Below are positions 33,921-46,820 of a stretch of 64,000 bases of DNA, piece after piece. The translations under genes were made by a program, and so were the position numbers. The notes under the pieces are model-generated. The model did not search any database. It worked only from the letters and a program-made list of their open reading frames with translations, and was not told the DNA's origin. Position 1 is the first letter of the stretch; each line of letters starts with the position of its first letter. Source of the stretch: Pseudeuparius sepicola (taxonomy: Eukaryota; Arthropoda; Insecta; Coleoptera; Anthribidae); NCBI GenBank assembly GCA_963920635.1, contig OY987298.1, forward strand, positions 40,207,787-40,271,786, in the 5' to 3' direction.

Positions 33921-34599
33921 CTATTCTGCATCTATGCGCCATCTATTATAGAAAAGCCGAACAAAATTCAATTAACCTAGAGCTATTTTACCTGCTCCAT
34001 GATCCTCTTGCCGTAGCCTGTAATATTTTCTGTGCTACTATATAGTAATAGCAGCCACGGATCTTCGTGCTAGTTCGCTGGAAATATTTTCTTAGCGTAG
34101 ATAATAAAAAAAGAAGAATATTTTAGATTTTCATAAGTCAAATTTTGGATATGATAAATTCCAAAAGTTTGGAGGATAGATTTCCTGAGTTAGTTATATT
34201 TTGTAGGCAGATTTTTTGTAAATCATATCTACCCTTAGGTCCAATAAACTTTCAATTTATCCAATATATAGTGCTGCGATTCATCCGTGTGTATTTTATC
34301 ATTTAGAGGCATGAATGTAAATAACTATGGGGATTTTTTTTTAAAGGTGATGAATAAATGTAATAATGATTATCCATCGCCGTTAATTTTTTTGTAGCAG
34401 CTGTGTGCGCTATTTGCAGCGCATCAACCACAAAACTGGCGATATTGCGGGTATTATTGGACCACCATAGAGATATTATTTGATGTCGACTACAACTTTA
34501 ATACTGTGCCAACTTGGAAAGGCATCACATCCATCAGACGTCAATATACAGAGCGAGAGCAACGCGTATGGGGGCCGCTCGCGTCAACGTAGGAACTGC
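33921..34599. other. Unassigned segment
   Basis: Nothing recognised. Confidence 0.4.
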
Positions 34600-34800
34600 G
34601 CGGGGACGCGACCATCAACACGTCCATTACGTACACGCACCGCTTTAATATCCGCACTTTAAAAGGCAATTTCGGAATTTAATATAACCGGTCGACGTAG
34701 GCGGTGGCGGCAGCGCGGGAGACACTCGCGCGCTCGCTGACGTTTACGTCTTCACCAGCCGCCGCTGTTTAGTGTCCCGGCACGCGCCGCCATGATTAAT
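34600..34800. repeat. Inverted partner of 30585-30760
   Basis: Reverse-complement match to the earlier copy over the GCTGACGTTTACGTCTTC, CTGTTTAGTGT and GGCACGCGCCGCCAT blocks. Confidence 0.75.
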
Positions 34801-37050
34801 GCGACGAAATATTAAGACTAGTTTGCTAATTCGTTTGTTCTTTTTTTTGCTTGGGCCGGGACGAAAATCACGCTGTTTTCCAGGCTTTACACCAAAACTG
34901 ATCAAATGTGACGAATTCAAGATTGAAACCAGCGATATACCTACTTCTATAATTTACGTGGGTTTATAGGGTTGTTTCTGGAGGAAAAGATTTGTTTCAA
35001 GGTATTTAAAATGATTTATATGTTATTGACACGTCAGGATATTAACCACATATTAATATTAATTGATTAAATAATAATAAACTAATTAAATCAACAGATA
35101 ACCACATTTAAGAAAAAACAACTGAGCGATTGGCAAACTCTCGTTTCCAGAATAGTCAGTGGCAAACCTGGAAATAAATAAAATAAACCTGAGCATACTT
35201 ATTTCACTAAAATGGATTTAATTGAAGTTAAACAAATAAAATTATTTAATTATTTCCCGATTGTTGGACTGTCCCAGTAACGACAACGTACTGACAATGC
35301 ATGAGTAATGGACATTATACCCATCCAAAGTCCCTGAATAAATAAATGATTCGAGTCGTGCAATGAGCAATACAGTACTCACTCAATACTGTAGCAAACA
35401 CGCTACCTGAGTCAATTACTCATAGCCAAGGTTGATACAGCAACCTCCGATGTAGACCACTTGACAATATCACTCTGTACTGAGGAGTGCAATGGACACC
35501 AAAACGCGAGGGTCCCCTCCAGACACAGAGCCCTGTGACATACCTTAACGAGTCGTGCAATGGTCCCAGACCTACTCCAGGTATCAACAAGAAACACCAT
35601 AACTATTGCCAAAACACCACAGGCAAGACAGTCAACAAGCAGTAATTAAAAATATCCATTACTCAGATTATTTGCACAATAATATTAAAACATCGGTACA
35701 AACACAAACAAATATGCAGAAACAAATATGCCTGTGAGAAAACTCACCTCTTTCATGTAGCTCAACACTGACACAAAATTAGCACAATTTAAATATTAGG
35801 CTTCTTACTCGGGAACCAAAACTCAAGTGAAGGCAAATCTGTTAAATCTTTCGATGGAACACGTCGTGTACCATAGAGAAGAAACTTTTTATCCTCAGTA
35901 TCGCTAACTTTGCGTTACGTTTTATAAACAACTTAGCCAGAACAGATTGTTGAACTTTCTTAATTGCCTAACAAAATATGTATACTGGAAACTGTTTCGG
36001 CGTCCGGTAAGAATGGTTTTTAACAAGGGAGAAAAAAAACATATTGTACATACTAGAAAATAGTGAGTCTTACATTTCCTTCTACCAAATTTTCCAAACA
36101 GCGGTGTTAGAAAGGACCGTGAATTTAAAAATAAAATTTGTATTTCCGACTGAGAGCCAAATCTAAAAATACATCACTATGTAGAGCCGAATATTACCGA
36201 AAGAAAAGTGAAAAGTGTTAAATAATCCTGATCCATCAGTTGGTGATCGATTATGTTTTGTGGTTTGGGGAGAAGAAGATTTATCGGTTATATCTTGTGG
36301 TTTGGGGAGATTTTAAATTTGTAGGTTAAATTTTTCCGAAAATTGTAAACATTGCTCATTTTCAAAAAAAAAATGTAAAGATTATAAGACTATAAGATTC
36401 TATAATAGGTAAGTAAATTTTGAAGTTATTACAACATTAATCTAAGAGAATGTTTTTATTACTTTTCAAATTACTTAAATGACAAATGACAAAAATAACC
36501 TTTTATTGCCTCTGAATTGTAGCTCTATATTTACCAAATTCATTAGAGTCGCTTTTTTTCGTTTCGCTATGGTGACGAACCTGGTGATGAGACTCCATGA
36601 TAACTTTCTTTATTTTTTTTGGACCTAACTAAGTATAGATTTAATCCGTAAAACAAATATTTATGCAAAGGATTTCTATAAAAAAAAAGTCTTACATCAA
36701 AATGATCTTCGCAACAATAATATATGCCATAATTTTCTCCTCTCGAGTCCAGGTGGTACTTAATCACTTAAAACAAAAATCCTGTTGCTGTTGTTACTAT
36801 TATTATTGCAATAGCTCACAAAACACTCTTTTTAAACATAATGTGGTTGTTTTTTCAGCAACTTTGCATACAAATCACTCAAACGTTGTAAACATAAAAC
36901 CACTATAATAAACAATCAACTTACTAAAAAAATAAACAGAAGAAAGCTAGGTTAGCATTTCCTTATTCAATAAAATGAAAAAAGTAAGGTCTGCCGCGAT
37001 TGTTGATTTGTAGCTAACTTAACCTCTGACCAGGATAAAAAATTCGATCG
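34801..37050. other. Unassigned 2.2-kb segment
   Basis: At 35280-35620 short words GAGTCGTGCAATG (two copies) and GAGGAGTGCAATGGAC recur among small inverted words such as CAGTACTCACTCAATACTG. 35940-36020 contains an AAATATGTATACTGGAAAC block similar to the repeat at 37450. No gene is recognised. Confidence 0.45.
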
Positions 37051-37139
37051 CATTAATTTACATAGCACAAAGTACCTAGTTTTCGGAAAGAAACGTTACC
37101 CTATATTTTGTAAATGATGGAAAAAATAATTTTCTAGTA

Positions 37140-37385
37140 AATAATAGTTATTTATGTACCAAGGCACTGAAGTTCAACTTCTCGGCCAGAGGCCTCAGCA
37201 ACTAAACTCCACATGAGTCATAAAAAGAACTTCAGTGCCGAGGTACATATTATATATTTTTTTAAATCTGGAAAAAAAATGTTTTATTAGAAAATAGTAA
37301 TAAGGGATCACCCGTCCACGAACCGACTACGCGCGGCGTTGCTTGACTTTACCGATCGCTCTACCTAATGACGTACGGCACCTTC
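37140..37385 (-). mobile_element. SINE with 5S-rRNA-like head, minus strand
   Basis: Read on the minus strand, 37302-37370 gives CGATCGGTAAAGTCAAGCAA, then CGCCGCGCG, then GGACGGGTGATCCC. This follows 5S rRNA through boxes A and C closely enough to be unmistakable in order and spacing, though several bases differ. Downstream on the same strand comes the same body as the 25.3-kb copy: an AT-rich stretch and the foldback (37158-37249) bounded by CTCGGCACTGAAGTT and AACTTCAGTGCCTTGG. The flanking repeat (37440 onward) adjoins the head side here and the tail side in the other copy. Confidence 0.75.
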
Positions 37386-37439
37386 TGACAGAAAAACCAA
37401 ACTGCTGCTTCTTGTACAGCCTACACAACAAATCTATTG

Positions 37440-38130
37440 ATATTCAAATTTACTAAAATATGTATACTGAAGGATTGCGCTTCTATAGGAAACAATTTCG
37501 CAATGTGTACGAAAAGTTAAATGAGCCTTTATCGGCCGGGTTTTGAATATTTGGTCACTTTTGACTGGCGATTTCTCCGTGTCTGACGTTTGATGTTTAC
37601 ATCTCACCAAGGCCTACTTATTGAAAAAATCGTACAATAATGGGCTACAGTATTGTAGGATTTCTGTGCTTTTAATGACGATTTTGGGACATTTTAATGC
37701 CGATTTCAAGAAAAACATTTTAATTTTGTATTAATTGCTTTACACTAATCTGAACCGCAAAAGGAAACTTATAATGCCAACTTTGAAAAATCGTCAACTT
37801 CCCTATTATTGAACACATGGGACTTGAAAATGTTCCAGATTTGAAAAAACTCGGGAGGTATCCAAGGCAATTAAAAATAGTTTTAGAATTATTCTAAATT
37901 TGTGTTTGGTTTATACACGGTGTGCCAAATCAACATGTCGGTATTGGAAGAGGCGGTTGTTGAGGCGATTTTATGAGGAAAACTTTATAGGTATAGACAT
38001 ATGTGCACTAAAATGCTTGCTCCTGGATATACCGTGAGTTAAAAGTTGAACTCCAAGGATGATTCTCTTGTAATATTTTCGAAACATTTAAATATACGCA
38101 AGTGAAGTTCGAATGAATTGAAATTGAGGG
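37440..38130. repeat. Dispersed repeats shared with 25.5-26.2 kb
   Basis: 37440-37640 matches 25548-25700 on the same strand (ATACTGAAGG, GCCGGGTTTTG, TGACGTTTGATGTTTACATC). 37908-38130 matches 25735-26212 in reverse complement (a CCAAATCAACATGTCGGTAT block and a GAGGCGGTTGTTGAGGCGAT block). Between them I see nothing. Confidence 0.65.
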
Positions 38131-39130
38131 AGAACAACTATTTTTTGTTGGCTGTTTTAAAATAGTTCGTTCTCTTTTACCCAAGCTTTTACCTGATCGC
38201 TCTCCACAGTCTCCACAATACGAGCATTTGGGGGGAAATCTAGTTAGCCTCCATGATGAATTTGGTTTTTTTTTGCGGTTTACCGCTTTAACATTAAATT
38301 TTAAATTTTAGAGAAAACCTTCTGACACCCTAAAAAATTAGGGAACGTCAATCTTTTATAAAATTTCTCCCTAAAAGTGCACAGTCTTTCTACAATATGA
38401 AAAACACGTAAAAAGGAAAATAATTTTGCTACAACGGGGCCGTAGATAAAGGGTATTTGGGAGTTCAATTTTCCTCCCATTCATAAATATGCCTAATTTT
38501 AGTCAACATCGCCTCTACTTTTTTTGAAAATCCGCTTTAAGAAATCGATACCTAATCATTATGGGTCCACTCCGAAACAAATTTCTTTAAATACCTATGC
38601 TTACGACACTGATGGTTATGTTTTATGTAAAATTAATATGTACTTAACATCGTAGATCTTTGAAAGGACATAATATATTATGCACTTATTTTTTGTTTAA
38701 AATGTTTTTAAACAAAAACCAACAAGTCAAACATGCTAAATTGTCTAATTTTTCTTGAAATATTTTTGCAAACATTTATGAATTTAAACTAAAACTATGA
38801 CTATATAATAATTTATAAATAATAATTTTTACATTTTTCAAAATTTACTTCACCATTACATAAATCCCTGATGAAGTTCTAAAACTAAGAACGGAAGGCT
38901 TGGAATTTATTAAGTGTAGTTTTTCAAGAATAATATCTGTTGAAAGAACATCATACATCATAATATGAGTATTACAGCAGTAAATTTTACCTTAAATTAT
39001 ACATATCTAGTTAAGTAATCTTTATTTTTTTATGATTTTTTATATAAAAATTATTATTATTATTATTACCTATAAGTATTATTTAAAAGTTAATGTTTAT
39101 AAACATAGATTAAATAGTTTAAAAATTAAC
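38131..39130. other. Unassigned AT-rich segment
   Basis: A short palindrome TTTTGTTTAAA..TTTAAACAAAA lies at about 38691-38717. Otherwise nothing recognised. Confidence 0.45.
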
Positions 39131-39510
39131 AAAAAATTACACCGACTTCAAGATAACTAAATTTAGAAAGAGAAAAATATTTCTAAAATTTTAGTTGAAA
39201 TGTGCATATAGTGGAGTGTGCATACGGGCAAATTTTTGAAGTCGGTTTCAATTTTTTTTACTCCTAAAGCAATCCCTTTCTAATAAAAAAGAATCATCGA
39301 AATCGGTTCAATATGAAATTTCATCCCCTATTTGTCCACAATTAGGGGTGGAATTTTTTCTTCAAATTTAAATGGGACTATTTTGTAGGTATACCCTTTC
39401 AAATAAAAAATGTCCAAATCGGTTTATAAATGACGAAGTTCTGAGGTAACAAACGTAAAAAAAACATACAACCGAATTGATAACCTCCTCCTTTTTTGAA
39501 GTCGGTTAAA
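39131..39510 (+). mobile_element. Short element with ACCGACTTCAA / TTGAAGTCGGT ends
   Basis: It starts CACCGACTTCAAG (39140) and ends CTCCTTTTTTGAAGTCGGTT (about 39504), with an internal GAAGTCGGTTTCAATT at about 39239 and AAATCGGTT words between. This block is familiar from many insect genomes, where I recall it near the 3' ends of RTE-type retrotransposons. I cannot verify that here. It encodes nothing. Confidence 0.5.
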
Positions 39511-40071
39511 AAGTGTCAATGTTCGCGAACAAGAAGGCTTAAAACATGGATCATAAAAAAATTAAGATTACTGCGTCTGTTCTTTCGTTTTCTCGCTACC
39601 ACCTTCCAACTCGGTTGATATTCTAGATCAGTTAATCCCTCCGGATCACAAACAATGCAAAATAATTACCACTGATATGTAGATTATAGGTAGTTAACAT
39701 TCCTTGACTTCCATCCAAGAGAAACTCCCACTTTAATTTTTTGACAATAGAAAAAAGTTGTATGCAAAATTTGTAGACACTTATTTTGAAGTTTCCTACG
39801 GCTGTATCAAACTGTCTACCCGGTATTCTAAAAAAATGAATCAATCAGAGCACCCGATATATTTTTGCATGTTTTAGATTTAATGCAGTTTGTTGGATTT
39901 ACTTAAATGTAATTAGTTGGAATTGGAAGCGTCATGGATATTCGAAACATATACATACGAGTATACAACAGCATAATAATTGTGAGCTTGATATTCCCCG
40001 GATTGTGGAACAAATTCAGGTAAGTATTTACATGTTTTGCATACAACTTTTTTTGTCTATACCTAGGTATT
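39511..40071. other. Unassigned segment with a partial inverted pair
   Basis: A block around 39748-39770 (AAAAAAGTTGTATGCAAAA) is inverted at about 40035-40055 (TTTTGCATACAACTTTTTTT), suggesting another decayed foldback of about 300 bp. A CACCCGATATAT-type end lies near 39851. Confidence 0.45.
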
Positions 40072-40410
40072 GTAGGCGCACTGAGAGTTTGCGTCCGCGG
40101 GGAAGGGGGGAGCGCGAACGATTCGCTATTGGCCGACTGCAACAGTGCAAAAAATGCACCGCGCTTTCATATTCGCAATTAAAAATAGGAACCAAGGTTT
40201 TGAAACTTCTTAGTATTATTTTGAAAACTTCTTAGTATTATTAATTTCGACGCGCACGCCTAGGGATAATCAGTCCTCTGAACCTCGCCTTGGTTCTATT
40301 TTTAATTGCGAATACGAAAGCGCGGTGCATTTTTTGCACTGTTGCAGTTGGCCAATAGCGACAAATCGTTCTCCGCGCTCCCCGCTTCCGCAATCTCTCA
40401 GTGCGCCTAC
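40072..40410. mobile_element. Foldback element, GTAGGCGCACTGAGAG termini
   Basis: Ends GTAGGCGCACTGAGAG and CTCTCAGTGCGCCTAC bound two CG-containing arms of about 125 bp with few differences: AACAGTGCAAAAAATGCACC in one, its reverse complement in the other. The loop has a direct duplication of AAACTTCTTAGTATTATT. The opposite-strand frames it produces share one peptide because of the palindrome. Length is 339 bp. Confidence 0.88.
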
Positions 40411-40879
40411 TTTATATATTATGGTCAAGTGAGAGTGTGGTCTATGTTCAAACGTGTGTGAGTGAGCGAATGACAAAATACAATACTATACAATAGGTAT
40501 GACAGCACCGGAAAGCGTCAACGTTGATGCGGAGACATGAGTCTACGAATTTGAGTACAATAAAATATTACAATCGGAGTGGGGAGAGGTAGGAGCGAAT
40601 AGAAAATGCGATGTGCGTATAATAAATTATTATAATTATTATTAGAGAATCATTTCGTTACAAGAAAAAATATATAGGCCGATTGTATTGGAATCTGATA
40701 TAGGCAAAAACATTTTCGCAAAAGACACTTTACAAGAACCTTTTTATTTCGCTTTTTATATAATTACATACTAATTTCATAATTTTATTTAAAATTGAGT
40801 TCAAAAGATCAACGCCACTGTTTGTAGTACCACATAGGTGCAAAGTTACTGTATCTACCTTTGCAAAAAGAACACGAGG
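40411..40879. other. Unassigned AT-rich segment
   Basis: Nothing recognised. Confidence 0.4.
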
Positions 40880-41110
40880 GAGGAGAAAATTTGGGCTTAA
40901 CGCTCGACCGGGACAGTCTCTGCATAATAATATGGCGGGAAGCAGTTTCTGTTTTTACAGTGGCGCGCACCTTTGATTTGTTTCCACATATTAATCGAGG
41001 AAGAAAGCCTAATTTTTCGTGAAATCAGTACCTACAATACAGGCAAAAAATTATAAGGTACGTTTATATCTTTAAGTTTAGGAATCCTGGATAATACAGC
41101 AATAGGGAAG
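40880..41110. repeat. Inverted partner of 31260-31530
   Basis: Reverse-complement match over CTCGACCGGGACAGTCTCTG, TATGGCGGGA, CAGTGGCGCGCACC and CAATACAGGCAAAAAATTAT blocks. Confidence 0.75.
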
Positions 41111-41181
41111 TTTCCTCTAATAGAATTTCGAAATAAAATGCCAATCAGTGGTTGTAGTATCACCAAATTACACTACCAGCA

Positions 41182-42071
41182 TATACAGTGTGTCCACGGA
41201 TGGATTTAACTATACTTGTAAAATTTTTTATTTTCAATTCTTCGAAAAAAGTCATTCTTCATAAGAAAGTCTGCTTGTTCTTAAAATAAAATTGGCATGG
41301 AAAAAGTTGACATTACTTATAGGTACTGGGTGACCAGAAAAATAAAGAAACGTGAATTAGCATAAGAGCAAACTACCTCTATTTGTAGAGATAATGAAAA
41401 AAGTTATAAAGAAAATTTGCTCAGCGTGCTAAGCTACTTAAGTGTACAAAATTTCAAAGCGATTTTTCGAAGATTTTTTCATTGTATTATCTTTTTTTGT
41501 AAAATAAATGGTTTTCTGTAAATAGTACGACAAAACTGTATTAAGAAAACTTCCCCAGAATGGAAAACTGAGCATGATGACAAAATTTTACTATTCTAGG
41601 CCTACTTTGTATTTTGGAAAATATTGGAGGAAAAGCAAAGTGGGCCTAAGATTGTCAAAAATTTTTCCATCATACACAGTTTCCTATTCTGAGTAACTTT
41701 TATTTATAAGTTTTGTCTTCCTACCTACAGAAAATTATTTAATCGAAGAAAAACAAGAAAAAAATCAAAAAATCGAAGTAGGCCTAACGCTTTGAAATTT
41801 TTGTACACTTACGTAGCTTACCACGCTGAGCAAATTTTCTTTATAACTTTTTTCATTATCTCTACAAATAGAGGTAGTTTACTCTTATGCTAATGAACGT
41901 TTCTTTAATTTTCTGGTCACCCAGTATAAGTAATGTCAACTTTTTCTATGCCAATTTTATTTTAAGAACAAGCAGACTTTTTTTTATGAAGAATGACTTT
42001 TTTCGAAGAATTGGAAATAAAAAATTTTTTTTTACAAGTATCGTTAAGTCCATCCGTGGACACACTGTATA
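41182..42071. mobile_element. Foldback element, TATACAGTGTGTCCACGGAT termini
   Basis: TATACAGTGTGTCCACGGAT at the left pairs with ATCCGTGGACACACTGTATA at the right. Arms of more than 300 bp remain highly similar (for example a CTACCTCTATTTGTAGAGAT block in the left and its mirror near 41850-41880). The centre is AT-rich and non-coding. Length is 890 bp. Confidence 0.9.
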
Positions 42072-43712
42072 TCTTTTCCCAAAAGTGTCAAAATGTCATT
42101 AATTAATAATTTGAAAATTAAATAATATGGATCTTCAGTCGGGTAGCCGACGTCACAGAATTTTCCGAAAGTTGTCGAACGCTAGCTCAGAAGAAGAAGA
42201 AATCAAATAAATGTATATTGTAAAATATCCTTCAGCAGACAGCGGATAACCTAACCTGTTCTGTGAGACAACATAACCAACAAATCCAAAATTTTGATCT
42301 TTTTGTACTACTTAGATATTTGTTGATAGCATATTTTTTGGTCTAAATATTTAAAGAATGAATCTTATACCTACTTATAAAATGACGTGATAAAGTAGAA
42401 GAAAGCACATAATATAGGAGTATACTATAGATTCATTTATCTATTTACTGTGGGGAAAAGTAGGTATACGAAATCCCTGATTTCAATTATGTGCAAGTAT
42501 TTTAGTTTTACCAGTCTTTTATTTCTATGTTACAAAAGTAATCAGGTAACTTAAATCTATAATTATGTTATGAAGAATTTATTATACATACTATTAAATA
42601 GTACAAAGAAAACAACCTAATATCTATAAATCTTCTGTAAAACGCAGAGTTCGACAACATTGGAAATAATAATCTGGGGCCCTGGGTCAAGGCATTATTC
42701 GATAGAGCCAGGTTCGAAGAAGAAGAGATCGCGGTATGATTTACATAGCACCAAAAATAGGCAAAACTATTAATACGTATATTTTTAAAAATCGCTAAAA
42801 TTGGCGGGAAAACAGAAAGTGAATTTTTTCCCTAACAAAGCTGCAAAATAACAAATTACAAGTATTACAATATTATTGAAGATATAGGGAATTCATTGAC
42901 ACTACATTTGAAAAACCGTCAACTTCCCTACTCCAATTTTAAATTTTCAATTTTAAAGCAGTATGTACCTACACAAACAGCTATGACACTTTGATGCATG
43001 GCCTCAAAAGTTAATTTAAATTAAAAAATTACTTACCGATGGATTATTATCCTCAAACATTTTAGTTTTGGCGGCCAGAGAAGTGCAACAAGCCGTATAA
43101 GCATAATAACTCGAAAAATATCTAAATACCACATATACTGGCACCTATTACCAAAATATTGTGTCAAAACTTGGTTACTGCCAGGGACCCTTTAAAGGAA
43201 GAGGACCCAGCATTATACTTTCCAAAGTGAGGCCTATTCTTTCCTCATTCTAATAGTATCAGTGATGCCAAGTATGCCATTTTATTGGAGAATCTATGAA
43301 TATAACAGGTGCTTTGATTGTTAGTAAGAATTAATAATGGTTTCTAAAAATTAGACTTGACAATAATTTGTGTCTACAAGTGTCTACAAGTGTCGACAGA
43401 AATCAAACTTCTTCTCAAGGCTTCACATTTCCTATGCGATAGACTGCGATATGCTGGGTCCCCTTATTTTAAAGAGTCCCTGATTACTACTTAAGGCGAA
43501 TTCCGTCTCACGTATTTTATAATACACATAGAGCTTTCACTCCTTCCTGCGATTCTTTATTCAAAGGTCTACCACCCAAAAATGTGCCCAATGTTAAAAA
43601 CACCAATGGCAAGAGACATTGTAGGGTAAACCAGCCGATAATTGACCACGGTTGACCAATATTATTTAAAATTCGCTCCATAAGGTCCTTTGACCTTGTA
43701 GATACAGTCTGA
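42072..43712. other. Unassigned 1.6-kb segment
   Basis: Two GA-rich spots (GAAGAAGAAGAAATC near 42195 and GAAGAAGAAGAGATC near 42718) and a TGTCTACAAGTGTC duplication at about 43372-43397 were noted. No gene recognised. Confidence 0.4.
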
Positions 43713-43925
43713 TTTAAAAATGGTGTTCCTGGAGATAAGTGGTTTACTGCATTTCTAAGGCGCCATCCAGATATAAGACAGAGGCGTGCAGAATCCATCA
43801 ATATGGCCAGAGCAACTGTTTCAGAAAAAGCTATCAGAGATTGGCACCATGAGCTCTACCAATACTTAGTAGAAGAGAATGCTGCAGATATTTTGAATGA
43901 CCCAAACAGGATTTTTAACTCTGGA
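43713..43925 (+). pseudogene. Tigger/pogo (Jerky-like) transposase remnant
   Basis: 71 codons in one frame: FKNGVPGDKWFTAFLRRHPD, then IRQRRAESINMARATVSEKA, then IRDWHHELYQYLVEENAADI, then LNDPNRIFNSG. This matches the end of the CENP-B/HTH region and the linker leading to the DDE domain of Tigger/pogo transposases, where RIFN is normally followed by GDE and the first catalytic aspartate. Here the frame breaks exactly at that point. A further open stretch in another frame (about 43926-44068, ending IKYKFRKPIYDV) is not clearly part of it. No start codon, no full domain, inactive. Confidence 0.8.
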
Positions 43926-45599
43926 AAAAACCGTATTCAAAACTATAGAAAATGATGAAAGCGTTGTTGATGGAAACCAAATACTAAAAAAAATGGAAAA
44001 TCCTGAAATTATTACTGTTGGTGATCGCATAAAATATAAGTTCAGGAAACCTATTTATGACGTTTAAGTCAATTGGTCAACCACTGGTCATTTTTCTGGA
44101 CAATTATTGGAACTTTCTCGGTCAAGTACTAGCCAAATGTGGTTTTGTTTAAACACTTTTTTTGTAGAAAAAACTATATGCTCTTGATGTCTTATGTAAA
44201 TGTGTATACTAATAGTGGAAACAATAAAGAGCATGCTTATCCCATTCAAACGTGTTTTTTAAGTTATTTTTACCCAGTTTTTCCTAAATATCAACTTCAG
44301 TTGTCTTACGAGGTCAACCACTGGCAGGTTTACCCTATGTCGACCCCATTTTTACAATAAAGTAAAGTCCAATCAACGCTTGAAAAATCACAAAAATCAA
44401 TATTTTACATTCAAGTGCATAATTTTATATCCTAATGCAATTTCTCAATACCTTTTACGGAAAAAGCTCTTTACGTTAACCATAATAAGTTTTTGGCTCC
44501 TGGAAAATACAAAATGTGACTCAAATTACTCTCTAACACAGCATGTCCGAATTCCTAACGCCAAATTTCAACTTTTAATTTTTTTATCATTATCCATATA
44601 CGCTTTGTTGATTTGTTAGAAAAGTGCCAACACCCGTAACCTCCTACATTATTAGATATATTATAAACACTATAAGAAGAGATTCCTTAATCACCCAGAC
44701 ACTAAAAAGCTTCCGACGGTGTCTGGAACTTATGTTTAATTTATGTGGCATGTTGAATTGGCGGTTCAGGAATTTAAAATGCGCCGTTTTTGCTGCTTAC
44801 GCCCGTCTGAAGGGCACTCTGGTTGAAATCTATTTCAACTTTAAATTACAGGTTTGCCAGTCCGCATTTCCATGCCACCGTAATTTTGCGCCCATTACAG
44901 AATACAATATGCACATTTTTGTTCTGCTTCGAGCTAATTGGACACCGGTGTTCTCGTAGGGGTAATCTACCATTTCACATTTCAGAATGTCCGTTTTTTT
45001 TTTCGAATGGCGATTCGAGACATCACTGTTAAATATTAAAAAAGAACTTTAAGGGTTCTGGCAGCTGAAACAATACGGGATACGTGTGCCATAATATGTG
45101 GAATGGTTGTGGTAGACCCGATAGATACTAGAGTTCCTTTATTAGGGGAGTTGTTGCAATCAATGTCAAAATCAGATTTAAATTATTGGTTTTGTATAAA
45201 AGTAATGACTCTCACTAAGAATGACACTGTCATTTTAACTTTAAAATAATTCAAAAAGATTATAAAATATGGGCATAAACTTGCAAGCGTTCGTTGCAGC
45301 TTATACCAAAGAGTCCCTATTGAGGAACTAATATTATGTCGTTGAGTGCGCATTTGAGCAAAAAGTACAGCAATGAAGGTATTATATAGAATAAATGGAG
45401 ACCATAAATTTATTAAGTAACATCTGAGATACATATAAGGTATAATTTTAGACTAAGAAATTTACTCAAATTTCTAGCCCACAGCAACCAAGAATTATTT
45501 TGGATTATATACAAAGCAAATCCCATTGCAGCAATTTACACAGACCAGTCTTCAATGGTAAAAAAATTAATTGGACAAGATGCGAGAAAAAACATATGA
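43926..45599. other. Unassigned 1.7-kb segment
   Basis: The word GGTCAACCACTGG recurs at about 44076 and 44312. 44720-44970 is less AT-rich and open in two frames, but without a recognisable domain or convincing splice sites. Confidence 0.4.
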
Positions 45600-46236
45600 A
45601 CAAAGTCCCAAAAAATGTTCACTTTCAAAAGGAACGGATTGGAACTCGACAAAATTTGGACACCCTATTTCAAGAAAACGAATGTGTTTCGACCAATGTT
45701 CATTTTTCGTTTTTTATTCATTTTCAATGTACAGTTGATCTGTAACATTTGAAAGCAGTAGGTGAAAATTTTATTTTTCGAATATTGAAGTCAACCGGTG
45801 TGGTGGGGCATGTTTTGGCAATTTCAACGCAAACGGTTGATTTGATCGTTATTAAACAAGAGTACCTCTTTGTTGTAGAATGAAAAGATGCACACTAAAA
45901 TGATGAACCTGTAGCACCAAAAAGATAACCTCAAAAAAGTTACGAGTAAAAGCACGATCCAAAAACAGCGCAAGTGTGAGATACGCATCAGAAATTGACA
46001 TTTTCAGCTTATTCTCCATCCCCAATAACATAGCAGTGGCAAATTTCAGTTCAGCAGCTTGATTATTTTGATAGATATAGCCATAATTCAATTTAGAAGA
46101 GAAGAACTTGAACGCATTGTATCTCTCAAACAAACAACATTTTGTCTAAGCATTGTTGGGCTCAATCGCCATATTTTGGTCTCCCCTACCCCCGTTTTCT
46201 GGATTTCCCATTGCTGGTGAATCACCCTGTATAATC
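45600..46236. mobile_element. Copy of the 20.1-kb foldback family with CACCCTGTATA end
   Basis: Aligns along its length with 7861-8500 and in part with 20133-20680. It retains the right terminus GAATCACCCTGTATA (46236). It lacks the micro-palindrome found in the 8.3-kb copy and so serves as its empty site. The minus-strand frame across it is not a gene. Confidence 0.75.
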
Positions 46237-46820
46237 TACTCGTAATATATCTCGCCGATGTTACTTTATCAATAATTTATAGTCTCCATTTATTTTATAC
46301 ATTACTTTAGCAATAGGCATACTCTTTGGTGATCTGTAACGAAAGCTTGCTAAAATTTGCGCATATTTTATAATCTTCTTCAATTATTTTAAAGTTAATA
46401 ATATGTCATTCTTAGTGTCAAATTCCCACACTGCTTTGATTACTCTCTCAAAATGTAGTTGCAAGCAATATACTATATGTGTTTTCTTTACCTCAGAATC
46501 TTGACTTAAGCAAAACCAATAATTGACACTATTGATTGATCAACTCTCAAAAATAAAGGAACTCCAATAGGTATTATACATATGCCTATATCAAAGCACA
46601 AAAACCTTGTCAGAAATGCACAGGAAGTTAATCACATGAATTTCAATACAGGGTGAGTCAGTTTTATTCTGCGACACTTCAACAGGTCATAGAAAACCAA
46701 AAAATAACCGCACTTTCTTTTATAAACTATATCATTTTAAGGCCTTATTAAATAGTTACAGGGTGTTAAAATTTTAAGAAATATGGAGACGTTATTGAAT
46801 ATTTACCAAACTAGTTGAGA
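46237..46820. other. Unassigned segment with small TACAGGGTG fragments
   Basis: Unpaired starts TACAGGGTGAGTCAG (about 46650) and TACAGGGTGTTAAAA (about 46758) precede the next foldback. The rest is AT-rich. Confidence 0.5.

Noticed and set aside
43517..43801. 94-codon minus-strand frame
   Set aside because: The plus strand here carries the recognisable Tigger/pogo remnant. The minus frame has no domain and is its shadow.
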